A stretch of 62,247 nt of DNA. It comes from Exilibacterium sp. GTDB taxonomy: Bacteria > Pseudomonadota > Gammaproteobacteria > Pseudomonadales > Cellvibrionaceae. Both the position numbers and the translations under genes were made by a program. The stretch lies in NCBI GenBank assembly GCA_028280195.1, contig JANQMH010000050.1:1-62247 (forward strand). The letters are read 5' to 3'. The notes beneath the pieces are model-generated. The model did no database searches, was not told where the DNA came from, and saw nothing but the letters and a program-made list of their open reading frames with translations. Below, one piece after another: positions 28,422 to 36,338 of the stretch. How positions within the stretch are numbered: the first letter of the stretch is position 1; the number at the start of each line of letters is the position of its first letter.

Positions 28422-31070
28422 CTATTCGATGGTACGCACTACCCGGAAGCCGGTCATGGCGTCGGCACTGCCGTCGTGGGCACGCAGAGAATCCAGGGTG
28501 CAACGGCTCATGGGGTCGCGGTGATGGCTGCCGGCTGCCGCCAGTTCACCGTTGTCAATCACCCATTCCTGCACGTTGCCCGAATAGTTGACAACGCCGA
28601 AACTGTTGCCGCGGCCGGTGTTGACCTTCATCAGTTTCACGCCTTTTTCGATGCCGCCGAATCTGATGTAGCAGTTGCGATTCGGGTCCTCGGCCTTATC
28701 CCTGCCGCTGGCGGCGGCGAGCCACTCCCGGCGGCTGGGCAGGCGATAGCTGAAGCCGGTGGCTTCACTCAACCACCGGGCAAAGCCCCTGGCGGTGTCC
28801 GCGCTGATATCGTGTGCCGGCAGTCCGCTGTTTTTATTGCTGATTTCACAGGTCTCGGATGCCTGGCAGAAACGGTTGACCTCGCCAACGGAGATTTCGT
28901 ACTTGGAGACAGCGAGCGCTGCCCCGCCGGCGGCGAGCGGTGGAATTACCACCATCGCCGGCCCCCGCCGGCCGGCCGCTGCAGCGCCGCTGCGCAGTGG
29001 ATCGCGGCAGCTGCGACCGCCGCCGGGGTCGAGGTGGCCGCAGTAGTCGATTTTGATCGCCGCCAGGCTTTGCTGGGCCGGAAAAAGTGCCAGCGCAGCC
29101 GCCTTCAGGGTATCGGCCGCAGCCGGGTCACGGGCGGCCCGGGAGCGCACGCAGTCGGCCAGGCCGGCGACAAGCTGCGGCTGCTGTTGCCGGTACTGCG
29201 CGGGATAGCGCGCTTTGAAGTCGGCGATTCTGCGCTCGACAGCACTGCCCAATTGCAGGCTCGACGAACAACTCAGTGCCGACCTCACCCCGCGCAGCGC
29301 CTGCTGGTACTGCTCTCGCTGCTTCTGCTGGGCGATATCGGCCTCCAACTGGCGGCGTTTTTCCGCCAGGCGGATTTCCTCCTCGCGGGCCTCGCGCCGG
29401 GCCGCCGCCAGCGACTCGGCCTCGAGCTGGCGCGCCTCGGCAATGCGCTCGGCTTCGGCACTCAACTGATTGGCTTCGGGCTCCCAGCGCTTGGCCCTGT
29501 CCAGCAGCTGCGCCGCCCGGTCGAGTTCACCCTGCTGCCGCAGCTGCGCGGCGGCCTCCAGATAGCTTTCAGCCACCTGCCGTTCATAAGTGGCAACGCC
29601 GGCGATATCTGCCGGCGCCTCGGTTTTGTACTCCAGCAGCAGCGCACTGAACTGCTCTTCCCACTCGGCCGACAGGTCGCGCTGCTGTAACAGCGCGGCG
29701 AGCCTCTCCTGTAAATGTTGCTGCTGTTGCTGCTGCAGGCGCCCCTGTTCGCGCGTCTCCAGTTCCTGCCGCAGCTGTTCCTCGCGCTGCTGTACCTGCA
29801 GATAAGTCAGCACGGCGACGCCGGCCAGTACCACGGCGCCGGCCACCAGCCACAACGGCGAGCGCTTTTTACCAAAGAAATCATCGATAAACCGGTCGAC
29901 ATGCTCGGTTCGGTCGCGGCGCTCGAAAGCCAGGGCACTTTCCAGGGCGCGCCACTGACGCCGCGAGACATGCGCCAGGCGAGCGGGCTTGAGACCCTGC
30001 TCGCGGGCCTTATCGGCGGGCTTTTTGTCGAACGGATGGCGCCCTGAGAGCACTTCATAGGCGACGCAGCCGAGCGCATAAACATCGTCACTGGTGCTGG
30101 GCTCCTCGCCCTGCAGCATCTGCAGGCTGGCATAAGCCGGGGTCAGGGCCCCGAGGCTGCCGGCATCGAACCAGGTTTTTTCACGCGGCCCGGCCTCGGT
30201 GTCGGCATCGAGTCGCGACTTCGTCACCGCCCTGGCAATGCCGAAATCAAAGACCTTGCCCACGCCCTTACGGGTGACGAAGATATTGCCCGGCTTGAAA
30301 TCCGAGTGCACGATGTCATGGGAGTGGGCATAGGACAAGGCGGTGGCGACATCGCGAATGATCTTCAAGCCCTCGGCTCTTTTTATCCCGCTGCTGTGCT
30401 CTTTGATCAGTTTATCCAGCGGCGCCCCTTCCAGGTATTCCATGGTCATATAGACCAGTTCACCGTCGCGGTCGAAATCGTGCACATTGACAATATTGGG
30501 GTGAGCCAGTATCTGGGATTTTCTCGACTCGCGCTGCAGTGAAATGATGGAATCGGGGTGGCGGCGAAAATCCTCGTTAAGTACCTTGATGGCGACATAG
30601 GGGTCGCGATCTTTGGCCTCGACCTTGCGTTTATCCAGCGCTTTGTAGACCGCCCCCATACCGCCGGCGCCGACCAGTTGCTGCAGTACAAAGCGACCTT
30701 TGATGGTGGTGTCGTGAGGCTGCTCCGGGCCGGCCTGTGCCGCGCCGCGGCCGCCGGCGTTCTCAGCCTCGGCAGGCGCTCTCACCAGCCGGGTTTTTTC
30801 CGCCGCCACAGCTTCGGCCTTGGCCTCGGGGACGCGGGTGGCATCGGGGTCGGGCAGGCGGGTGGCATCCGGGTCGCTGCCCTGATTGACGATCTGCGCC
30901 CCCACCGGGACCCGCTTTGTCGCTTTGCCGCCTTTTTTGACCGGTACTTTATTAATAGCAGTCTCGACACTGGGTTGTGGCGGAGAGGCCGCCGCGGGCT
31001 GCCGTCCGCCATCGCCAGCTGCGGCGTCGCCCGAGGGCTTCACCACCCGCGTTTTGTCGTCCGAACTCAT
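28422..31070 (-). CDS. ppkA: T6SS Thr/Ser kinase PpkA with transmembrane segment and C-terminal FGE-sulfatase domain
   Basis: The 882-residue protein has a tail with four TR motifs (T7 DDKTRV, T70 DATRL, T78 DATRV, T93 EKTRL). The kinase domain (about 125-395) has GAGGMGAVY, Lys162 (VAIK), HSDFKPGNIF and DFGIA. One membrane helix (about 405-424, LWLVAGAVVLAGVAVLTYL) is followed by a Gln/Glu/Arg-rich coiled coil (about 425-595). The C-terminal domain (about 705-882) is FGE/SUMF1-like: SKYEISVGEVNRFC, RLPSRREWLAAASG, NYSGNVQEWV and MTGFRVVR. PpkA phosphorylates the FHA protein or TssL to activate T6SS. ATG 31070 is chosen over TTG 31091, which adds seven residues. The catalytic loop reads HSD rather than HRD. 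Confidence 0.92.
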   Translation of the reverse strand: MSSDDKTRVVKPSGDAAAGDGGRQPAAASPPQPSVETAINKVPVKKGGKATKRVPVGAQIVNQGSDPDATRLPDPDATRVPEAKAEAVAAEKTRLVRAPAEAENAGGRGAAQAGPEQPHDTTIKGRFVLQQLVGAGGMGAVYKALDKRKVEAKDRDPYVAIKVLNEDFRRHPDSIISLQRESRKSQILAHPNIVNVHDFDRDGELVYMTMEYLEGAPLDKLIKEHSSGIKRAEGLKIIRDVATALSYAHSHDIVHSDFKPGNIFVTRKGVGKVFDFGIARAVTKSRLDADTEAGPREKTWFDAGSLGALTPAYASLQMLQGEEPSTSDDVYALGCVAYEVLSGRHPFDKKPADKAREQGLKPARLAHVSRRQWRALESALAFERRDRTEHVDRFIDDFFGKKRSPLWLVAGAVVLAGVAVLTYLQVQQREEQLRQELETREQGRLQQQQQQHLQERLAALLQQRDLSAEWEEQFSALLLEYKTEAPADIAGVATYERQVAESYLEAAAQLRQQGELDRAAQLLDRAKRWEPEANQLSAEAERIAEARQLEAESLAAARREAREEEIRLAEKRRQLEADIAQQKQREQYQQALRGVRSALSCSSSLQLGSAVERRIADFKARYPAQYRQQQPQLVAGLADCVRSRAARDPAAADTLKAAALALFPAQQSLAAIKIDYCGHLDPGGGRSCRDPLRSGAAAAGRRGPAMVVIPPLAAGGAALAVSKYEISVGEVNRFCQASETCEISNKNSGLPAHDISADTARGFARWLSEATGFSYRLPSRREWLAAASGRDKAEDPNRNCYIRFGGIEKGVKLMKVNTGRGNSFGVVNYSGNVQEWVIDNGELAAAGSHHRDPMSRCTLDSLRAHDGSADAMTGFRVVRTIE

Positions 31071-31594
31071 GCTGGGCCGGCCCCCCGACAAACTGCTATG
31101 ATGAATTCCTGGCGGGCAACCGGCAACTGGCCCCAGGCGTGCAACAGGCGCGGGACACCTGAGCGATTAAGTACAGGGAAAGTAAAATCCATTATTACAA
31201 TTTCTCGACTTATTTACCGGGCACACAGTGGAAGGCGATTTTATCTGACAGCATAGGTGCAAACAAGGCAAAATAGGGGTAGGTGTGCTTTACTGCACAA
31301 AGCCCAAACTGAATAAAGAATAGAATGTTTAAGCCAATTGCATCTATCGCGGCTGACAAACTACCATAGATATCAGGCTTATTATCGATGGATGCGGAAA
31401 CAGAGAGACCTATAACCATATTCAAGCCGATTGGCGCCTTATTGGGTTGCGAGTAAAGCCATATTACTTTTAAGTTCAAGGCTTGGCCAAGGCCCGTTAG
31501 GGTGGCCCGAGCCGGCATCCGGCCTACCCATTGGAGTAGGTCGATCAATACTTACCATCAACGGTACTTAGCGGCGGAGAGAGCCCGACACAGC
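31071..31594. other. divergent spacer between ppkA and tagH with an unexplained ORF
   Basis: About 520 bp with AT-richer composition than its flanks. It holds the divergent promoters of ppkA and of the rightward T6SS operon. A 112-codon ORF on the minus strand (31210-31548, start MIDLLQWVGRMPAR, end AFHCVPGK) has hydrophobic patches but no family I recognise and no convincing ribosome site. The opposite frame of the same DNA merges into the upstream frame of tagH. It may be a remnant of a mobile or repeated element. Confidence 0.4.
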
Positions 31595-33292
31595 ATGGAA
31601 CTCCTGTTAACCATTGTTGAAGCGCCCGGCCAGACAGATATCGCCGAGCCCAGCAAGACGTTTTCCAGTGAAACCGGCGGCAGTATCGGTCGCGGCGCCG
31701 ACAACACCTGGGTACTGGCCGATCCGGAGCGCATCGTATCCTCGCGGCATGCCACCCTCGCCTTCGCCAACGGCGCCTTCGCCATTACCGACCACAGCAC
31801 CAACGGCACCTTCGTCAACGACAACCTCAGCCCGCTGGGATCGGGTAACTCCACGCCGCTGCGCGATGGCGATATGCTCACCGTAGGCGGCTACCGCCTG
31901 CGGGCGCAATTGCTGCAGAGCCGGCAAGCGCAAGCGCCCGCCCAGGCACCGGCCGCCGCCCCGGCAGCAGCGGCCGGGGGACTGCCCGAAGGGCTCGAAG
32001 CGGTAGACTTTCTCGATCCGGCGCCGGCACCGGCGGCGCCGGCTGCACCCGGCGCGGCGGCGCAACCGCTGCCGGCCGAGGACGATTTCGACAAGTGGCT
32101 GGAACCGAAGGCCGAGGCCGAGGCCAAGCCCTGGAGTGCGACAGCGCTGGGCGGCGACCCCCTGCCGGGCCTGCAGGCGGAGGAAACCGATCCGCTGGCG
32201 GCACTGGACAAGTCCGCCGGCCTGCCCCACCAGCAGGCGGCGCAAGAAGACTCCTGGGCTCTGGCGGGCGCTGCCGGCGACGGTAGCGAAAGCGATGACG
32301 CGGATTGGTGGAAAACCAGCTTCTCGGACCACGCGCCGGCCGACAGCCACGCCATGCCGCCGGTAAGCCCGCAACCCGATCCCAACCTCGCACCGCCGGC
32401 AGGCCCGCAGCCCGATCCCAACCTCGCGCCGCCGGCAAACCCGCAGCCCGGCCCCGGCCTCGCACCGGCCGACAGCTGGGCAGCGGCGGCGTCAGCGGAT
32501 ATCACCTCGCCGCAGCCGGTGGTGACGCCGCAACCGGCCGCATCACAGCCCGCCGCTGCACAGCAGCCAAGCCACCCGCCACAGGCCGCCGCCGCGGCTG
32601 TGCCCGTGACGCCGACCGTCGCCCAGGCAGCCGCTGTGACAACACAGCCCGGCGCTGCCGAAACGACTGCACCGCAACCGCCGGCAGCAGCAAATACGGC
32701 GCCGCCCGCCGACAGCGCCGGCCTGGCACAGGAACTGGGATTAAAGGATTTAACGCCAGAGCGGCAGCAGACCCTGGTGCGTGAATCCGCCACCATCCTG
32801 CGCGAATCGGTGCGCAACCTGATGAGCCTGCTAAGTGCGCGGGCCAGTATCAAAAATGAGCTCCGCGTCGACCGCACCATGATCATGCCCACCGAGAACA
32901 ACCCGCTGAAGTTCTCCCCCAATGCGGAGGCGGCGCTGATCGCGATGTTCGGCAACGCCAGCGATGCGTTTATTGCGCCGGGTGATGCGGTAAAGGAAGG
33001 CTTTGAAGACATTTCCGACCACCAGGTGGCGGTTTTAGTTGGGATGAAAGCCGCCTTCGATGCTATGCTTGCGCAATTTGATCCGGCCAGGCTGGAGCGG
33101 CGCTTTGGCGCGCAGGAGGGCCGCTCGCTGCTGGGTGGCAAAAATGCCAGGCTGTGGGAGAAGTACGTCGCGCATTTCGAGCAGCTGAAAACCGACAGGG
33201 AAGGCAGTTACCGGCAGCTGTTTGGCGACGCTTTTGCCGAAGCCTATGAGCTGCAACTGGCAAAATTGAAAGGGCTGAGAAAAAAGGGCTGA
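31595..33292 (+). CDS. tagH: T6SS FHA-domain protein TagH (Fha/ImpI/VasC type)
   Basis: The 565-residue cytoplasmic scaffold has an FHA domain (about 25-105) with GGSIGRG, ERIVSSRHATLAF and DHSTNGTFVN, the phosphothreonine-binding residues. A long Pro/Ala/Gln-rich linker (about 110-390) contains PQPDPNLAPPAGPQPDPNLA-type repeats. The conserved T6SS C-terminal domain (about 395-565) includes RESATILRESVRNLMSLLSA, AALIAMFG and RSLLGGKNARLWEKYVAHFE. It reads the kinase signal and activates the membrane complex. ATG 31595 is chosen because MELLLTIVEAPGQ begins the FHA fold; an in-frame extension to 31502 is not family-like. It heads the operon tagH-tssJ-tssK-tssL-tssM-tagF. Confidence 0.92.
   Translation: MELLLTIVEAPGQTDIAEPSKTFSSETGGSIGRGADNTWVLADPERIVSSRHATLAFANGAFAITDHSTNGTFVNDNLSPLGSGNSTPLRDGDMLTVGGYRLRAQLLQSRQAQAPAQAPAAAPAAAAGGLPEGLEAVDFLDPAPAPAAPAAPGAAAQPLPAEDDFDKWLEPKAEAEAKPWSATALGGDPLPGLQAEETDPLAALDKSAGLPHQQAAQEDSWALAGAAGDGSESDDADWWKTSFSDHAPADSHAMPPVSPQPDPNLAPPAGPQPDPNLAPPANPQPGPGLAPADSWAAAASADITSPQPVVTPQPAASQPAAAQQPSHPPQAAAAAVPVTPTVAQAAAVTTQPGAAETTAPQPPAAANTAPPADSAGLAQELGLKDLTPERQQTLVRESATILRESVRNLMSLLSARASIKNELRVDRTMIMPTENNPLKFSPNAEAALIAMFGNASDAFIAPGDAVKEGFEDISDHQVAVLVGMKAAFDAMLAQFDPARLERRFGAQEGRSLLGGKNARLWEKYVAHFEQLKTDREGSYRQLFGDAFAEAYELQLAKLKGLRKKG
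32355..32465. repeat. tagH: in-gene repeat encoding PQPDPNLAPPA in tagH
   Basis: Three successive 33-36-bp units encode SPQPDPNLAPPA, GPQPDPNLAPPA and NPQPGPGLAPA within the disordered linker. The DNA copies are near-identical, so copy number may vary between strains. Confidence 0.75.
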
Positions 33293-33360
33293 AAAAAGGA
33301 CTAGGCAAAAGGACTAGGAAAAAGAAAGGGCTGAGAAACAAGACTGAAAATAAGGGCGCA
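33270..33360. repeat. degenerate AAGGGCTGA/AAGGACTAG repeats at the tagH stop
   Basis: Words of the form AAGG(G/A)CT(G/A)(A/G) begin near 33270, 33284, 33296, 33309, 33326, 33339 and 33352, with 12-17-bp spacing. The first two copies lie in the tagH 3' end and supply its stop codon. The rest fill the tagH-tssJ spacer. Confidence 0.7.
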
Positions 33361-33425
33361 GATAAACCTAAAGCCAAAAAAAGCCTTAATCCGACAAGAT
33401 CTTAACTGTTATTAGACAATATGGT

Positions 33426-33458
33426 GCCGATAACATGCCGATAACATGCCGATGACAG
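33426..33458. repeat. 11-bp tandem repeat GCCGATAACAT, three copies
   Basis: Copies start at 33426, 33437 and 33448; the third reads GCCGATGACAG. They lie just upstream of tssJ and create a cluster of spurious ATG codons there. Confidence 0.8.
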
Positions 33459-33490
33459 AGAGTTGGCGGCCATATTCGGGGATGACGACA

Positions 33491-33988
33491 ATGACAATTG
33501 AATCGCAACGCAAACGCTGTGTTGGCGCCGCGCTGATAATCGCCGCGACGCTGCTGTTGAGTGCCTGCACCAAAACCCGCGAAGTGCTCAATCTGGATAC
33601 CGCAGCCATTTTGACCATCAAGGCGCGCAACAATATCAACCCGGACCAGGACGGCCGCCCCTCACCGGTGGCGATACGCGTATTTGCCCTGAGTGACGAT
33701 CGCCAGTTTCGGCGCGAGGACTTTCTCACTCTCTATGAAGAGGCCGCCGAGCGCCTCGGCGGGGACCTGGTGGACACCTTTCAGCTAAAGGCACTGGCGC
33801 CCGGCGAAACCCGCGAGGAAGTGCTGGAGCTGACAGAGCAGGTAAACTTCATCGGCCTGATGGCCGAATACCTGCAGTACGACCACCGCGACGCCCAGCC
33901 TCTGCTGGTGCTGCCGCTGACACCGCACAAAAGAAACCGGTATGAGATCCAGGCCGAATGGGTCAAAATCCTCAATGCCAAAAACTAA
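33491..33988 (+). CDS. tssJ: T6SS outer-membrane lipoprotein TssJ
   Basis: The 165-residue lipoprotein has the signal RCVGAALIIAATLLLSAC, with lipobox LLSAC giving an acylated Cys at about residue 24. The rest is a TssJ/VasD beta-sandwich (SPVAIRVFALSDDRQFRRED, LEAxQ-like FQLKALAPGETREEV, FIGLMAEY, RNRYEIQAEWVKI). It anchors the TssLM membrane complex to the outer membrane. The ATG at 33491 has GGGG at about 9 nt and gives a normal signal length. Upstream in-frame ATGs at 33446 and 33482 are less likely and overlap repeats. Confidence 0.9.
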   Translation: MTIESQRKRCVGAALIIAATLLLSACTKTREVLNLDTAAILTIKARNNINPDQDGRPSPVAIRVFALSDDRQFRREDFLTLYEEAAERLGGDLVDTFQLKALAPGETREEVLELTEQVNFIGLMAEYLQYDHRDAQPLLVLPLTPHKRNRYEIQAEWVKILNAKN

Positions 33989-34000
33989 GCGACTCCTAGT

Positions 34001-34021
34001 GACTAAACACCAGAGACTAAA
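34001..34021. repeat. GACTAAA direct repeats between tssJ and tssK
   Basis: GACTAAA lies at 34001-34007 and 34015-34021, with an ACTAA copy in the tssJ stop region at 33984. This fills the 35-bp spacer before tssK. Confidence 0.6.
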
Positions 34022-34023
34022 CT

Positions 34024-35367
34024 ATGTCTGTCAGTAATAAAGTTATCTGGTCTGAGGGCATGTTCCTGCGCCCGCAGCATTTCCAGCAGCAGGACCGCTA
34101 TCTGGAGCGCTATATCGAGGGCCGCACCAATGCCCTCAATGCCTATTTCGCCGGACTGCAGCTGATCGCCATCGACAGCGAGCCGCTGCAGCTGGGCAAA
34201 ATCTCCATTACCGCCGCCCGCGGGGTGTTTCCCGACGGCACCCCTTTCAGTATGCCGGACCAGGAAAATCTGCCGCCGGTGCTGGAAGTGCCGGAGAATA
34301 CCCGCGAGGAGACCGTGTACCTGTGTATTCCGCTGCGCCGGCCGGGGTCCCTCGAGGCCATCCGCGACGAGGACAGCCAGTTGCACGCCCACCAGGCGCG
34401 TTTCCAGGCCTACAATTTCGATGCCCGCGACAGCGCCTCGGCCTCCGGCGAGGAGGCGCGCATCCAGATCGGCAAGCTGCGCCTGGGCCTGAAACTGGGG
34501 TCGGACGACCTCAGCGGCTACGCCACCATCGCCGTGGCCAGAATTCGCGAACGCAATCCCGACAAGCCGGTGGAGCTGGACAACAACTTCGTGCCACCGC
34601 TGCTGGACTGTGCCGAGTCAGCGGTTTTCAAAGCCTATTTTGAAGAGCTGAAGTCACTGCTGAAACAGCGCGGCGAGGCCCTCAGCCACCGCCTCAGCGA
34701 CAGCGGCCGCGCCGGTTCGGCGGAAATCGCCGACTACATGCTGTTGCAGGTCATCAACCGCATCGAGCCCTTAATCGTCCACCTGTCACAACAGCGCGGC
34801 CTGCATCCGGTGGCGTTTTTTACCGAGTTGGTGCAAATGGCCGGAGAGCTGGCGACATTTACCACCGGCGATAAGCGCGCACCGGTATTTCCACCCTACA
34901 GCCACGAGAACCTCGCCGATACCTTTGCCGGTATTTTCGCGGTGCTGCGCCAGTGCCTGAGCATGGTGCTGGAGCAGTCGGCCATCGCCATGAAACTGGT
35001 GGAGCGCAAGTACGGCATCCACGTCGCCGCCATTACCGACCCGAGCCTGATCGGCGGCGCCAGCTTCGTGCTGGCGGCCAAGGCCGATATGCAGAGCGAC
35101 CTGCTGCGCAGCCATATGCCCACCCAGACCAAGGTGGCGCCGGTGGAAAAGATCCGCGACCTGATCAGTGCGCAGTTGCCGGGCATCAAGCTGCGCCCGC
35201 TGCCGGTGGCGCCGCGCCAGATTCCCTATCACGCCGGCTTTACCTACTTCGAGCTGGAGCGGTCCGGCGAGATCTGGAGCATGATGAAGAGTTCGGGCGG
35301 CTTCGCCATTCACCTCGGTGCCGATTTTCCCAATTTAGAGATGGAGTTATGGGCTATCAGGGATTAG
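34024..35367 (+). CDS. tssK: T6SS baseplate protein TssK
   Basis: The 447-residue protein has the hallmark N-terminus WSEGMFLRPQHFQQQDRY. Other TssK motifs are ISITAARGVFPDGTPF, VNNFVPPLL-type (ELDNNFVPPLLDC), HPVAFFTELVQMAGELATF and the C-terminal YFELERSGEIWSMMKSSGGFAIH. TssK is a trimeric baseplate adaptor that links TssEFG wedges to the TssJLM membrane complex. It is 35 bp after tssJ and 26 bp before tssL on the same strand, in the usual J-K-L-M order. Confidence 0.96.
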   Translation: MSVSNKVIWSEGMFLRPQHFQQQDRYLERYIEGRTNALNAYFAGLQLIAIDSEPLQLGKISITAARGVFPDGTPFSMPDQENLPPVLEVPENTREETVYLCIPLRRPGSLEAIRDEDSQLHAHQARFQAYNFDARDSASASGEEARIQIGKLRLGLKLGSDDLSGYATIAVARIRERNPDKPVELDNNFVPPLLDCAESAVFKAYFEELKSLLKQRGEALSHRLSDSGRAGSAEIADYMLLQVINRIEPLIVHLSQQRGLHPVAFFTELVQMAGELATFTTGDKRAPVFPPYSHENLADTFAGIFAVLRQCLSMVLEQSAIAMKLVERKYGIHVAAITDPSLIGGASFVLAAKADMQSDLLRSHMPTQTKVAPVEKIRDLISAQLPGIKLRPLPVAPRQIPYHAGFTYFELERSGEIWSMMKSSGGFAIHLGADFPNLEMELWAIRD

Positions 35368-35393
35368 GGCCTGTCTCACGCAGAGATTAACCA

Positions 35394-36317
35394 ATGACCA
35401 ACTCCAAAGACACCAGTAAGACCACCTTCGTACCGCCGCGCGCCGCCGCCGGCGAGGACCGCACGGTAATGATCCCGACGCCGGGTGCGCGGCGCCCACC
35501 AGCGGCCGATGCCGGCGCCGCAACCCAGGCAGCGCCGGCGGCCTTGCAACAGACACTGCCGCCGCTCGGCCCCGGCGAGCCGATTCATTTGCGCCGCGGT
35601 CTCAACCCGCTGGTCACCATGGCCTCGACGCTGATCCTGCTGGCCGCGCGCCTGCGCACCACGGTACAGCATGACGACGTTCCCAACCTCCACCGGCAGG
35701 TGGCCAGCGAACTCAGAGACTTCGACCAGAAAGCCAAAAACGCCGGTATCCCCGCCGAGATCGTGCTGTCGGCCTCCTACCTGTTGTGCAGCGTTATCGA
35801 TGAAATGGTGCTGAACACCCCCTGGGGTGCCAACTCCGGCTGGAGCCAGCGCTCGCTGCTGAGCCTCTATCACAAGGAGACCGGCGGCGGCGAAAAGTGC
35901 TTCACCATTCTCCAGCGCCTGCTGCAGACGCCGGCCCAACACCTCGACTATCTGGAGCTTTTCTATATCTGCCTGAGCATCGGCTTCGAAGGTCAATACC
36001 GCATGGACCCGAACGGCCATACCCAGCTGCTGCAGATCCAGGACCACCTGTATCGCACCATCGAGAACTACCGCGGCGGTTTCGAACCCGACCTGTCCGC
36101 CAGCTGGCACAGCGGCGTCAAGCGCGGCAGCCGCCTGATTCACTATATCCCCATGTGGGTGGTGGCCAGCTGTGTGCTGGCGCTGCTGCTGCTGTGTTAC
36201 TCCGGGTTTCGGCTGTGGCTGTATCAGTCGACCGCGGAAACCACGGCGGCACTTACCGAACTGAGCCGCCCTGCCGGCGCTGCGGCACCGCCACGCGGCG
36301 GCAACACTGAAAACTGA
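35394..36317 (+). CDS. tssL: T6SS inner-membrane protein TssL (DotU/IcmH family)
   Basis: The 307-residue protein has a Thr/Pro/Ala-rich cytoplasmic tail (1-60), a DotU domain (about 65-235; HLRRGLNPLVTMASTLILLA, SASYLLCSVIDEMVLNTPWG and FYICLSIGFEGQYR), and one membrane helix near residues 247-268 (YIPMWVVASCVLALLLLCY). A short periplasmic end follows, with no OmpA-like peptidoglycan domain. The tail contains EDRTVMIPTPG with Thr24. It resembles the kinase TR motifs and the PpkA-phosphorylated TssL tail described in Agrobacterium, so phosphorylation and FHA binding here is a reasonable inference. It assembles with TssM and TssJ. Confidence 0.94.
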   Translation: MTNSKDTSKTTFVPPRAAAGEDRTVMIPTPGARRPPAADAGAATQAAPAALQQTLPPLGPGEPIHLRRGLNPLVTMASTLILLAARLRTTVQHDDVPNLHRQVASELRDFDQKAKNAGIPAEIVLSASYLLCSVIDEMVLNTPWGANSGWSQRSLLSLYHKETGGGEKCFTILQRLLQTPAQHLDYLELFYICLSIGFEGQYRMDPNGHTQLLQIQDHLYRTIENYRGGFEPDLSASWHSGVKRGSRLIHYIPMWVVASCVLALLLLCYSGFRLWLYQSTAETTAALTELSRPAGAAAPPRGGNTEN

Positions 36318-36338
36318 ATCCGGCCGACGGAGTAGGCG

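Noticed and set aside
31502-31594. N-terminal extension of tagH
   Set aside because: The 31 extra codons are not similar to FHA proteins and read through the odd-composition spacer.
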